Source: Gammaproteobacteria bacterium
Lineage (GTDB): Bacteria > Actinomycetota > Acidimicrobiia > Spongiisociales > UBA4744
DNA: 49,409 bases
NCBI GenBank assembly: GCA_011682695.1
Contig: JAACED010000008.1
Location: 1-49,409 of the forward strand
Direction: 5' to 3'
In this document: piece by piece, positions 32,968-41,623 of the stretch
Position numbering within the stretch: the stretch's first letter is position 1
Layout: every line of letters begins with the position of its first letter
The notes under the pieces: model-generated
The model's input: the letters and a program-made list of their open reading frames with translations, nothing else
What the model was told of the DNA's origin: nothing
The model's database searches: none
Position numbers and translations under genes: made by a program

Positions 32968-34689
32968 GTGTGGGACAATCCGCCGATGGGACGGCAGATC
33001 TCCTCGGTGGCACGGTTGCGGGCTGCGTTGGACGCATTGGGCGACCAGATCGCCGCGATCGACTTCGGGCTGCCATCTGCCGACCAGCAGGTCCGCCGAG
33101 AGCTTCGGGAAGAGCTGGGGTGGACGATTCGCGAGTACCTCATACCTCGTCTCGTCGATCTCGACAGGGAGGTCGTTGCCGTGATCGTCGGTTCCACAGG
33201 CAGCGGCAAGTCGACACTCGTCAATACGCTCGCTCAACGACCGGTGAGTCAGACCGGGGCGGTACGTCCGACGACGACGGCGCCGGTCGTCTGGTGCCAC
33301 GAGGAGCACGCGCAGCGGTACCGTGACACGTTCATGAGCGGCTACGAAACCGGTACCGACTCGGCCCGTAGCCTGCGCATCGTTGCCGACACCGCACCTG
33401 TGCTGCACGGAGTGACGCTCATCGATGCACCTGACTTCGACTCTGTGATCGGGGAGCATCGAGAGATCGCAGAGGAACTGCTCGCGGTCGCCGATATGTG
33501 CATCTTTATCACCAGCGCTCAGCGGTACGCGGACGCGGTCCCCTGGGAGTTCCTCGATCGGGCCCGGCGACGCAAGCTGCCGATCGTTTTTGTCGTGAAC
33601 CGGCTTCCTGACAATGGTGCCTCCGAGATCCTCGCCGACTACTCCGGTCATCTTCGTCGGCGCAATATCGTCCACGGAGATCTGTCTCTGATCGAGATTG
33701 CGGAGCAGCCGATCATTCCCGAGTACATGGGCCTCACCGCGAGCGCCGTCGATGGTTTGCGAGATCAACTTGTGCAGCTCGCAGATCCCGCCAGGCGGCG
33801 CTCCATCATCGTGGACACCACAAGGGGTGCCGTCGAAGACGTGGTTGTGCGCTCCGGTGATCTGACGGTTGCGATCCGGCAGGAGGCAGATGAGGCTGCC
33901 GCCCTCGTCCGTGTCGCCAAGGAGGCATACTCCGGCCAACTCGACGAGATCAACCAGGCATTGGACAGAGGTTCCCTGGTCCGTGCCGAGATCGGAACAC
34001 GCTGGCAAGAGTTTCTCGGCACGGGATCGTTGCTGAAAGCCGTCGGTGAGGGCACGGGACGACTCCGGCGCTGGGCGGGAACGGTCTTTGGAGGGAAGAG
34101 GAATCTCGAACGGTTCGATGAGGAGACTCGGCGAGAGTTTGCAGCCTCCGTCGCACGACGGCTCGACCTCGCGGCTACCCGGGCGGCAGCGGCCTGGGAA
34201 CTCGATACGGCGGGCAAAGTTCTCTTGGGGGATGGTGAGCTGTGGAGACGCTCTCCAGAGGCGGCCGGTCGCATTGAGGAAGCGATCGAGGACTGGACTG
34301 CGGATCTCGCCGCGCTCATCGCGGAGCAAGGAGCCGACAAGCGCCGGCGAGCACAGTTGAACTCACTCGGAATCAACGCGGTGGATCTCGTCGCACTCCT
34401 CGCGATGTTCTCACACACCGGCGGGCTGACCGGAGGGGAGTTCGGTGTCGCGGCCGGGGCGGCTGCCGCCCAACAGAAGCTGCTCGAGCAGGCGTTCGGT
34501 ACGACGGTGGTCCGATCCCTCGTCCGGACCGCTCGGCAGGGTCTCTTCGAGCATCTACGCGACGTTTTCGATGCCGACGAGGCACGGTTCGTTGGTCGAG
34601 CCGAAGCGATCTTGTCGGGATCGGATCTCGGTCTGCGCCACGCAACGGCGACGGTCCGCGAGACTGCGGAGATCTTCTATGGCGGGTGA
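32968..34689 (+). CDS. Dynamin-like / YfjP-type large GTPase, first of pair
   Basis: 573 residues. G1 is GSTGSGKS (75-82), switch I RPTTTAP (100-106), G3 DAPDFDS (153-159) and G4 NRLPD (211-215), a departure from N/TKxD. After the G domain come about 280 residues of helices. A hydrophobic stretch lies late in the protein (AVDLVALLAMFSH and the Ala-rich GVAAGAAAAQQ), as in bacterial dynamin-like proteins that associate with membranes. GTG 32968 is preferred, with GGAGAG upstream; an in-frame ATG follows at 32986. It overlaps the second GTPase gene by 11 bases, so the two are probably partners. Confidence 0.85.
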   Translation: MWDNPPMGRQISSVARLRAALDALGDQIAAIDFGLPSADQQVRRELREELGWTIREYLIPRLVDLDREVVAVIVGSTGSGKSTLVNTLAQRPVSQTGAVRPTTTAPVVWCHEEHAQRYRDTFMSGYETGTDSARSLRIVADTAPVLHGVTLIDAPDFDSVIGEHREIAEELLAVADMCIFITSAQRYADAVPWEFLDRARRRKLPIVFVVNRLPDNGASEILADYSGHLRRRNIVHGDLSLIEIAEQPIIPEYMGLTASAVDGLRDQLVQLADPARRRSIIVDTTRGAVEDVVVRSGDLTVAIRQEADEAAALVRVAKEAYSGQLDEINQALDRGSLVRAEIGTRWQEFLGTGSLLKAVGEGTGRLRRWAGTVFGGKRNLERFDEETRREFAASVARRLDLAATRAAAAWELDTAGKVLLGDGELWRRSPEAAGRIEEAIEDWTADLAALIAEQGADKRRRAQLNSLGINAVDLVALLAMFSHTGGLTGGEFGVAAGAAAAQQKLLEQAFGTTVVRSLVRTARQGLFEHLRDVFDADEARFVGRAEAILSGSDLGLRHATATVRETAEIFYGG

Positions 34690-36340
34690 TCTGGGCAAGG
34701 CCCTCGACATTCTCGATCTTGCGGTCGCCAAGGCGTGGTCCCTGACCGCTGACGATCGTCTCGAGCCGCATGCGCGTGTGGCCAGACAGGCCAGGAGACG
34801 AATGGGGTACTTGGGAGAAACGGTAGTTCTCGCGCTTGCCGGTGGGACGGGTGTCGGCAAGTCCAGCCTTCTGAATGCGATCGCCGGGGCTTCTGTGGCA
34901 CCTGTCGGTCGGATTCGTCCGACGACGGATCGGCCCCTCGTGTGGATGCCAAGCGAGCCCGAGCCGGGACTCGTGCGCCTCCTCGACGCTCTCGACATCG
35001 AGGAGCGGATCGGACACACGGCGGCACTGAACCTGGCTATTGTCGACTTGCCGGATTTCGATTCGATCAGTCTTGAGCACAGGGCGACCGTCGAACGGCT
35101 CATCCCCAGGGTCGACGCGGTCCTTTGGGTCCTCGACCCCGAGAAATATGGCGATCGGTCCATGCATGAGGGATACCTTCGTCCGTTGTCCGGATATCAA
35201 GAACAGTTCCTTTTCGCCTTCAACCAGATCGATCGTCTTGCGCCCGGGGAACTCGACCCCGTTCGTGACGACCTGGTCGCTCTCCTCGAGGCTGACGGGA
35301 TTGCCGGCCCCGTCGTGTTCGATATCGCCGCCGATCCCGCAAGCGGACATCCGATCGGCATCGAACAGCTGGTGGCGTTCGTCGAGGCCACCCTCGAAGC
35401 GAAGCGCACCGCAATCGGGAAACTCGTCGAGGATATCCGGAGGGCGGGTCGTGGCGTTGCAGAAGTCACCGGCGTGCAGCCGGGCTCCGGGCTCGAATTC
35501 GATCGTCGCTGGGCCGGGACACGGGAAGCAGCGGTTGCCGGACTGGCGGATCTCCTCGCCGGCCAGGCGGTCGTAAGAGCTGCCGAGGACGCCGGCCGGC
35601 ATCTCGCGGTTCGCAGTGGATCAGGTCCTCTCGGAAGAGCAGTGGCGGGACTTCGGAGGAGTGTCCTCGGTCGCGCACTGGGTGCGACGGTAGAGGATGA
35701 GGCGATCGACACGGCGAGTCGTGATTGGCAAGGTCGTTCCGGCCTGGAAGAGGTGATCGAAGCGGTCGCCTCGACGGTGACCGAATTATCCTTCGAGGCA
35801 GGGGGCGGCTTCGGTGCAGAACTCAGAGAGCGTTTCGGACCGGCAAAGGTCGAAACCGAACTGAGAAAAGCTGTGGGCGGCACCCTCGCAGTATCACGCG
35901 ATCATCCTGTACCGAGCAAGGCCCGTTGGTGGCGGTTTGCGGCGATGGCGCAGTGGCTGGTCGCCATCGCCGTCGTGTCTGCGTTCATGTGGGCTTGGGC
36001 GAGGCCCGAAGCGCTTCAGCGAGGCGTCTGGCCGTGGCCCGCCATCCTGGGAGTCGGTGCGCTCGTCGTCGGCAGAGGGCTCGCCCGCTTGGTGCGGTGG
36101 TCAGGGAGAAGAGCCGGCAGGAAGGCAGCACATACGTACCGGGCAGTCATCGAACGGCGCCTCGCCGTGAGGGTCGATCGAAGGATCGGCCTGCCGCTTC
36201 GCACCGTCATGAGAGATCGCGCCGAGCTTGGAGGAGCCCTGGCAGAGCTCGGCCTCGAGCTGGCCAGACTCGAGTCCGCGCTCCCACAGGTTTCAATCCA
36301 CCTCAAACCGGACGGATCGGAAGCGGACCCCGGAAGCTGA
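34679..36340 (+). CDS. Dynamin-like / YfjP-type large GTPase, second of pair, membrane-anchored
   Basis: 553 residues. G1 is GGTGVGKS (55-62), switch I RPTTDRP (80-86), G3 DLPDFDS (123-129) and G4 NQID (182-185). A helical middle region is followed by two membrane spans at about residues 420-440 and 449-468, then a basic helical end. So this partner is anchored, while the first is largely soluble. The ATG lies inside the first GTPase gene. Paired dynamin-like GTPases are known in actinobacteria (Streptomyces DynA/DynB, mycobacterial IniA/IniC). The closest relative cannot be told without a search. Confidence 0.85.
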   Translation: MAGDLGKALDILDLAVAKAWSLTADDRLEPHARVARQARRRMGYLGETVVLALAGGTGVGKSSLLNAIAGASVAPVGRIRPTTDRPLVWMPSEPEPGLVRLLDALDIEERIGHTAALNLAIVDLPDFDSISLEHRATVERLIPRVDAVLWVLDPEKYGDRSMHEGYLRPLSGYQEQFLFAFNQIDRLAPGELDPVRDDLVALLEADGIAGPVVFDIAADPASGHPIGIEQLVAFVEATLEAKRTAIGKLVEDIRRAGRGVAEVTGVQPGSGLEFDRRWAGTREAAVAGLADLLAGQAVVRAAEDAGRHLAVRSGSGPLGRAVAGLRRSVLGRALGATVEDEAIDTASRDWQGRSGLEEVIEAVASTVTELSFEAGGGFGAELRERFGPAKVETELRKAVGGTLAVSRDHPVPSKARWWRFAAMAQWLVAIAVVSAFMWAWARPEALQRGVWPWPAILGVGALVVGRGLARLVRWSGRRAGRKAAHTYRAVIERRLAVRVDRRIGLPLRTVMRDRAELGGALAELGLELARLESALPQVSIHLKPDGSEADPGS

Positions 36341-36372
36341 AAGCTACAGTTGACGGCTCGGAGGGCGGGTAC

Positions 36373-37233
36373 GTGACAGAATGGCGAGACTGGGCGGCGT
36401 GGCGACGCGTTACCGCGGTGTCACTTGACACCGTATCGAGTGCCGCGTCCGTTGGGGCGGAAGCTGCAGAAGCGATCGAGGCGTTGGCGCGAAGTGTCGC
36501 AACCTATGCTCCGGAGTCGTACCCCGAGGCCATCGTCGATGCGCTCGAGCTGCTCATCGATCGACAGGCTGTCCGTGCTCCGGTCCTCGCTCTCTGCAAC
36601 GAGTTGTATCTCACTCTCGGTGAGGGGGCGGATCGTGTTGTCGAGGTCGCGGGGGAGTTTGCCGATCGCCTCGCCTCGTCCACGGCAAAGATCGGTTCGG
36701 TGGGGGCCCACCTCATCGGCGAGGGTGTGACGGTTCTGGTCCATGGTGCGTCCAGCTCGGTGCGGTCCGTTCTCGATGCTGCCCGGGAGCGATCCTCGTT
36801 CCAAGTCTGTTGCACCGAGGCGATGCCGGGGGGAGAGGGCATGGAGATGGCCGCCGAGTTGACGGTCGCGGGGTTCGACGTCGAGGTGGTCGACGACAAA
36901 TCGGCGGTTGAGCTGCTTCCGGGTGTAGATATGGTCGTCTCGGGAGCGGATGCGATCGGGCCCGACGCCGCGGTGTCGAAGGCCGGGATTCGGAGGCTTG
37001 CCATTGCCGCGGATCTTGCAGGAGTGGCGCTCTACCTCACCGCCGGAAGGGACAAAGTGCTTCCTTCCGGTCTGTTCCGCATCACGGCGCAGCTCGGGGG
37101 GCGCCAGGCTCTGTCGGAGATCGTTCCGCTGGAGCATTTCACCGCGATCGTGTCCGATGTCGGGCTCCTCACGGCCACCGAGATCGCCGAACTCGCAGCA
37201 GAGCGGACGGTCGCCGAGGAATTGAAGCTCTAG
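36373..37233 (+). CDS. IF-2B/eIF-2B alpha-like protein (sugar-phosphate isomerase fold)
   Basis: 286 residues, GTG start after GGAGGG. The N-terminal half is helical (PEAIVDALELLIDRQAV, PVLALCNELYL). The C-terminal half has the Rossmann-like IF-2B region: GEGVTVLVHGASSSVRSVL, AGFDVEVVDDKSA, MVVSGADAIGPDAAVSKAG and AGVALYLTAGRDKVLPSG. Related proteins include methylthioribose- or ribose-1,5-bisphosphate isomerases. The usual GADxxxxxGxVxNKxGT motif is altered (DAAVSKAG), so catalytic activity is uncertain. It follows the second GTPase by 32 bases and belongs to the same unit. Its stop abuts the convergent lipid kinase gene. Confidence 0.8.
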   Translation: MTEWRDWAAWRRVTAVSLDTVSSAASVGAEAAEAIEALARSVATYAPESYPEAIVDALELLIDRQAVRAPVLALCNELYLTLGEGADRVVEVAGEFADRLASSTAKIGSVGAHLIGEGVTVLVHGASSSVRSVLDAARERSSFQVCCTEAMPGGEGMEMAAELTVAGFDVEVVDDKSAVELLPGVDMVVSGADAIGPDAAVSKAGIRRLAIAADLAGVALYLTAGRDKVLPSGLFRITAQLGGRQALSEIVPLEHFTAIVSDVGLLTATEIAELAAERTVAEELKL

Positions 37234-38169
37234 CTACTCGTTGACCGGTGCAGTCGGCGCGATGACCCGTAGACCGCGAGGTCGAGCCGAGAATCGAACC
37301 GTGTCGACGGCGCCGAGGAGCTCTCCGTCCGCTTGAACGGGCGACGGGGGATCCGCGCTCACGTCGATTTGCCGTACGTCCTCCCAGACATGCACACCGG
37401 GGATTCGTCTGAGATCCGCGCCGGTGACTGCCGCGGCCAGGATCGCGGGGATGCGTGGCAGGGTCAGCCGCTCGACCAGCAGCGCGGCGAGACCGGTGTG
37501 GGGGCGGCGAGAGATACGAAGAGGAACCCTGCCGAAGTACGTGTAGGGATCGTGGACCTGGACCAACAGCGCTGCCGCGTCTACCGAGCGTGTTCCGTCG
37601 CCGACACGCATGTTCGGAGGCTGCCGGTTGTCACGTGAGAGGACGACACCGGCGGCAGATCGCGCGTAGTGCACGCCGCCGAACCAGTACTTTCGGTACG
37701 GCTCGAGGTTGGAGACCCTCACGACCTCCGCATCAAAACCGACACCGCTGGCGAACGTCGCGTATCGGACGGTCGTACCGCCACCGGCGCCGAGGGAGAT
37801 CTGGGCAAGGGGAGCGTTGATGGCGGGCGGTCCGGAGGCCAGATACGTTGCAGCGCGTCCCGGATGAGCGGGGATACCGAGAATCCTCGCGAGTACATTG
37901 GTCGTTCCAGCGGGGATGATGCCGAGTGTGGCCCGCGTCCCGTAGATTCCATTCACGACGTGGTGCACCACACCGTCGCCACCCATCGCCGCGACAACGT
38001 CGACTCCGTTGTGGGCGGCCTGCAAGGCTCGCGCTTCGACCTCGCCGGCACTTGTCGGCCACGCCGTCTCAACGTCATAGGCCCTCGACAGCCGGAGTAC
38101 GACGGCGCGATGGAGGCCGCCGGTGAAGCGAGAGGCCGCCGGGTTGGCAATCAAGAGGAGGGAACGCAC
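37234..38169 (-). CDS. Diacylglycerol kinase-family lipid kinase
   Basis: 311 residues of the DagK/YegS/sphingosine-kinase family. It starts RSLLLIANPAASR, with the nucleotide motif VAAMGGDGVVHHVVNG, then LGIIPAGTTNVLARILGIP and the C-terminal QADGELLG. It would phosphorylate diacylglycerol or a related lipid at the membrane. GTG 38169 is chosen because the family starts there and a TACCCT box ends six bases before it; the open frame goes 33 codons further. No other lipid-synthesis gene is adjacent. Its stop directly abuts that of the IF-2B-like gene. Confidence 0.9.
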   Translation of the reverse strand: MRSLLLIANPAASRFTGGLHRAVVLRLSRAYDVETAWPTSAGEVEARALQAAHNGVDVVAAMGGDGVVHHVVNGIYGTRATLGIIPAGTTNVLARILGIPAHPGRAATYLASGPPAINAPLAQISLGAGGGTTVRYATFASGVGFDAEVVRVSNLEPYRKYWFGGVHYARSAAGVVLSRDNRQPPNMRVGDGTRSVDAAALLVQVHDPYTYFGRVPLRISRRPHTGLAALLVERLTLPRIPAILAAAVTGADLRRIPGVHVWEDVRQIDVSADPPSPVQADGELLGAVDTVRFSARPRGLRVIAPTAPVNE

Positions 38170-38175
38170 AGGCGA

Positions 38176-38181
38176 AGGGTA
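38176..38181 (-). promoter_or_regulatory. -10 box of leaderless lipid kinase transcript
   Basis: TACCCT on the minus strand ends six bases before the GTG at 38169. Confidence 0.4.
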
Positions 38182-38255
38182 ACGGTGTTCCCGATCTGCA
38201 GCACCGCCCACGCTTCCTCTCAAGGCCGGACGACAGTCTTCCGATAGCTCGAAGT

Positions 38256-39212
38256 ATGGAAATGTCACGCCACGCCGCCACCTATGAGGCGGGTGGAGAA
38301 GGCGCGCTTCTCGGAGCGGCCGCCGGGGAGCTACTCCTGTCCGGGACTCGTCGCGCCTACGGGTTTGGTGTTCAACAGATGGTCTTGACCGCGTACCACC
38401 TGATGCGGGCAGAGGCCCTCAACGGGGAGACCTTTGCGGCGAACCTGCTCGAGTTCGCCTATCCGCAAGACGGACGGTCGAGCGTCTACCGGTCGCCCGA
38501 TTCGTGGTTCATGGCCTTTCTCGAGGAGTCCCAGCGGGGAGTCTCGACACCGATGCCTTTTCGCAATGCCGGAGCGGCCCTTCGGGCGGTACCGGTAGGG
38601 GTGTGGTTTCGGAAGGATCCGGACGCCCTGATCGCCACGGCGACCGAGAGTGCGAGGGCGACGCACACGCGCCCGGAGTCGGCAGTCGGTTCCTGTGTGA
38701 TCGCGGGCGCCGTAGCAGCGGCAGGCTATGGACAGACGGGCTGGGACCTCGTCAATGGAGCCATAGAAACGGCTGTACAGGCCGAGCGATTCATCGATCG
38801 ATCCACGGCGGTTTCGGATGTGCTCCGACGAGTGCCCGATCTGGTCGGGCGTTCGGCAAAGGACGTATCCGTTGCGGTCATGTCGTGGGACGTCGGAGAC
38901 ACGGAAGTCGAAGTAACGGCGATGGTCGTTGCGCTTTCCTCGCCGGGATTCGAGCAGGCGGCGATCGTGGTGCGCGAAGCCGCAGGAGTCGTCGCACATG
39001 CGGAGCACGTGGCTCCGCTCGTCGGTGCAGTCGTCGGTGCCCGGAACGGCCTGCATCGGTGGCCATGGTCGATACCGAACGACCTCTGGTTCGCCGAGAT
39101 CGGCCGACGTCTCGCCCGCCAGACGGCCGTTGTCGAGGATCTCCCTGATCCCTATGCGGTCGAAGAGGTACTCAACTACGAACTCGCCACCGATACGCTC
39201 GTGGAACGGTAG
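38256..39212 (+). CDS. Degenerate ADP-ribosylglycohydrolase-fold protein
   Basis: 318 residues with the order of segments of the DraG/ARH family. GALLGAAAGELLLSG (16-30) replaces GxxxGDxxG. FRNAGAALRAVPVGVWF (102-118) matches the GNGAxMR-x-PlG block. THTRPESAVGSCVIAGA (136-152) matches THxxxxA, and PLVGAVVGARNGLHRWP matches the closing GAxxGxxxiP. The metal-binding acids are missing: the TDDT position reads YGFGVQQM and the DTD/T near the C-terminus reads VAHAEH. It is therefore probably a non-catalytic member, perhaps binding ADP-ribose or nucleotides. The assignment is by pattern. Confidence 0.65.
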   Translation: MEMSRHAATYEAGGEGALLGAAAGELLLSGTRRAYGFGVQQMVLTAYHLMRAEALNGETFAANLLEFAYPQDGRSSVYRSPDSWFMAFLEESQRGVSTPMPFRNAGAALRAVPVGVWFRKDPDALIATATESARATHTRPESAVGSCVIAGAVAAAGYGQTGWDLVNGAIETAVQAERFIDRSTAVSDVLRRVPDLVGRSAKDVSVAVMSWDVGDTEVEVTAMVVALSSPGFEQAAIVVREAAGVVAHAEHVAPLVGAVVGARNGLHRWPWSIPNDLWFAEIGRRLARQTAVVEDLPDPYAVEEVLNYELATDTLVER

Positions 39213-39244
39213 AAGTTCACGAGGCTTGGTCGTCTTGACTGCCT

Positions 39245-40453
39245 CTACTGCTCTGGCACTCCGGCGAGGATCAGACGCGACGAGGCGAAGAACAGGAGGA
39301 GTGTGGCGATCGCGACGATCCGACCCCACCCGAGCGTGACGGTGACGAGAGCCCACACCAGGGGGCCGAGCAGCGTCGCGAACCTCCCGACGGTGGCATA
39401 CAGTCCGTAGAACTCGCCGTAGTGCTCCGGAGGGGAGAGCCTCGCCATGTAGACACGGTCGGACGTCCAGGTCGCGCCCGCGGCGATGCCGCCGAGCACG
39501 CCGACGAACCATCCGAAGGAGCCGTGACCGCTCACGGCTGCGAGCACCGCAACGGCGACCGCCGCGCTCCATGTGTAGATCGCACCGTGCAGTACCTTTC
39601 GCGGCCCGATCACATCCACGATTCGTCCTGCGAGTAGTGAGCCGAGCACTGCCGACACGATGGCCGCCAGAGCGAGAAGGTCTGTCTGACGATCGGAGAA
39701 CCCCATCTCGGTGATGGCGAAGATGGACACGAACAGAAACGCGGTGTTGGCGGCGTCTGCGTAGAGGAACCGTCCGATGAGGAATCGGGTCACTCCGGGG
39801 AATTGGCGGGCCCGCTGCCAGGCGTGGAAGAGGTGCTGCAGGGAGCCGATGAGCTGCGGCGGATGGTCGCTCTGATGTGCCCTGGGCCGCTCCTTGAGGA
39901 GGAAGAACGCGGGGAGGGCGAACAGCAGGAACAGTGCCGCCAGAGTCCGAAAGAGCGGTCCGTATCCGAACCTCTCGAGCATGACCATGCCGGTCGCGAT
40001 GGCGATGAACGAGCCGAGGTATCCCACCCCGACACCCAGCCCGGAGACCCGCCCACGGTTCTGCTCTGTGCTGACGTCGGGAAGCATCGCGTCGTAGACG
40101 ACGCTGCCCAGAGTGAATCCGATCTGTCCGACGATGTACAGCGCCAGCGAGGGATACAGGCCGACGGTCGTCAGTAGCGCGGTCGCTCCCACCGTGACGA
40201 CCGTGGCTGCGATCAACGCGGGCTTTCGTCTCCCCACATGGTCCGAGCGCGCCCCTATCCATGGAGCAAGGAAGATGACGATCACCATCGCAATGGCGGT
40301 TGCATACCCGAAGTGGGCGTCGGTCGCTCCCTGCTCTCGGACGACCCAGACGGAGAAGTACCGACTGCCGACGGCCAACGCGAAAATCGTGTTGGCCAGG
40401 TCATACATCACCCACGAGATCGTGCTGGCGCGTGTCGGTGTCCAGGTGTCCAT
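39245..40453 (-). CDS. MFS transporter, UMF1/Atg22-like
   Basis: 402 residues, about 12 membrane spans. The start WVMYDLANTIFALAVGSRYF and GARSDHVGRRKPALI (motif A) are typical of the UMF1 family related to yeast vacuolar Atg22. PPEHYGEFYGLYATVGRFATLLGPLVW near the C-terminus is characteristic as well. Family members are thought to move amino acids or similar solutes; substrate unknown. A TACAGT box eight bases before ATG 40453 suggests its own promoter. It is convergent with the ARH-like gene and downstream of the ADH on the same strand. Confidence 0.9.
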   Translation of the reverse strand: MDTWTPTRASTISWVMYDLANTIFALAVGSRYFSVWVVREQGATDAHFGYATAIAMVIVIFLAPWIGARSDHVGRRKPALIAATVVTVGATALLTTVGLYPSLALYIVGQIGFTLGSVVYDAMLPDVSTEQNRGRVSGLGVGVGYLGSFIAIATGMVMLERFGYGPLFRTLAALFLLFALPAFFLLKERPRAHQSDHPPQLIGSLQHLFHAWQRARQFPGVTRFLIGRFLYADAANTAFLFVSIFAITEMGFSDRQTDLLALAAIVSAVLGSLLAGRIVDVIGPRKVLHGAIYTWSAAVAVAVLAAVSGHGSFGWFVGVLGGIAAGATWTSDRVYMARLSPPEHYGEFYGLYATVGRFATLLGPLVWALVTVTLGWGRIVAIATLLLFFASSRLILAGVPEQ

Positions 40454-40461
40454 GAGTGGCG

Positions 40462-40467
40462 ACTGTA
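40462..40467 (-). promoter_or_regulatory. -10 box before the MFS gene
   Basis: TACAGT on the minus strand, eight bases before the ATG at 40453. Confidence 0.4.
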
Positions 40468-40476
40468 CAGCAACGG

Positions 40477-40493
40477 GTCCCGGTACCCGGGAC
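40477..40493 (-). terminator. Short hairpin between ADH and MFS genes
   Basis: GTCCCGG-TAC-CCGGGAC, a 7-base perfect stem seven bases beyond the ADH stop. It may end the ADH message before the MFS promoter. No T-tract. Confidence 0.45.
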
Positions 40494-40500
40494 TTGACCC

Positions 40501-41580
40501 TCAGAACGTCACTGCCACCGCGATGAGTTCCTCATGTCCGAGAAGGCCGGCGGACGCCTCGATGGCCCGTTCCGCCTCGTCGAGCGGGAATTCGTGACTG
40601 ACCAGTTTGTCCAGGCGAGGGTCCTCCTCGAGGTGCTGAGCCGCCCAGTGATAGCCGGCGGAGCTGGCTCCGAAGGCTCCTCGGACATTGAGCTCTTTGA
40701 GCACGATGATGTCGGAGAAGAGTTGATTGACGGCGCGCACACCTTTGATCGAAGCGATCACCACCGTGCCTCCGGAGCGGACAAGGTCGAGGGCCGTGTG
40801 GATGGCATCTGGATCATCCCTGGTCACGTCCAGTACCACTTCGGGGCGAGCTCCGAGGCTGTCCGCGACCGATCCTGCCACGTCGACCTGGCGTGCGTCG
40901 ACGACCATGTCGGCTCCGAGTTCCTTTGCGAGAGCGAGTCGGTCACTGTCTTCGGTGAGCCCACTGACGCCGACCCATCCGGCGCCGGCCTCTTTCGCCG
41001 CGATGAGCGCGGCGAGGCCACGAGGGCCGGGACCCAGGATGAGAACACTGTCCCCGGCTCGAAGCGCGGGAGTCTCCACGGTCCAGGTGAACCCATCGGC
41101 AAGGGCATGAGTGAAGGTCGCGACAGGCGCCTGGATATTGTCGCTGATCGGATGGAGTCGCGCTCCGGGATCGAGGTAGAGGAACTCCGCGAATCCCCCC
41201 CACAGGCTCGGCGGTTCCGTCGAGGGAAGCCTCCCGTAGGCGTTGATCGGTTTGCGGAACGCGCACGAATGGAGTCCGCTCAAGCAGCGACGGCAGGCTC
41301 CGCAGCGGATCGATGACTCGACGACGACACGCGTTCCGATGGGGATGTCAAAGGCTTCATCGACGATCGATGCGATCCGTCCGACGATCTCGTGGCCCGG
41401 AATCAGCGGGTAACGCATGAACCGGTTCGTCCCTTGCCAGATCTGGACGTCGGATCCGCTGACTCCCGTCGCTTCGATCGCGAGCCATCCGCCGGTTGTG
41501 ACCTCAGGGATCGCGAATGTCGTCGCGGTGAAACGCTGCGGTTCGACCAGCAGCATCGCCTTGGCAGTCGCGCCCGTCAT
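40501..41580 (-). CDS. Zinc-type alcohol dehydrogenase homologue with altered catalytic zinc site
   Basis: 359 residues of the MDR/ADH superfamily. H63-E64 in PGHEIVG and the structural zinc cysteines C93, C96, C99, C106 (CGACRRCLSGLHSC) are intact. The NAD(P) motif ILGPGPRGLAAL is present. The first catalytic zinc ligand, normally Cys in GVCGTDxH, is Ser41 (GVSGSDVQ). Catalytic zinc binding may be weakened or use another ligand, so activity is uncertain. ATG 41580 follows AAGGAGG. The product may act on a polyol or alcohol; substrate unknown. Confidence 0.88.
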   Translation of the reverse strand: MTGATAKAMLLVEPQRFTATTFAIPEVTTGGWLAIEATGVSGSDVQIWQGTNRFMRYPLIPGHEIVGRIASIVDEAFDIPIGTRVVVESSIRCGACRRCLSGLHSCAFRKPINAYGRLPSTEPPSLWGGFAEFLYLDPGARLHPISDNIQAPVATFTHALADGFTWTVETPALRAGDSVLILGPGPRGLAALIAAKEAGAGWVGVSGLTEDSDRLALAKELGADMVVDARQVDVAGSVADSLGARPEVVLDVTRDDPDAIHTALDLVRSGGTVVIASIKGVRAVNQLFSDIIVLKELNVRGAFGASSAGYHWAAQHLEEDPRLDKLVSHEFPLDEAERAIEASAGLLGHEELIAVAVTF

Positions 41581-41623
41581 CCACTCCTCCTTGCCGGCGA
41601 GTGTAAACGTGTTGGCGTCTGGC

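Noticed and set aside
32485-34329. 614-codon open frame opposite the kinase end and first GTPase
   Set aside because: Spans two real genes on the other strand and shows no recognisable domain.
38331-40262. 643-codon minus-strand frame across the ARH-like and MFS genes
   Set aside because: Arg/His-rich shadow frame; it covers two separate genes with proper membrane or fold patterns.
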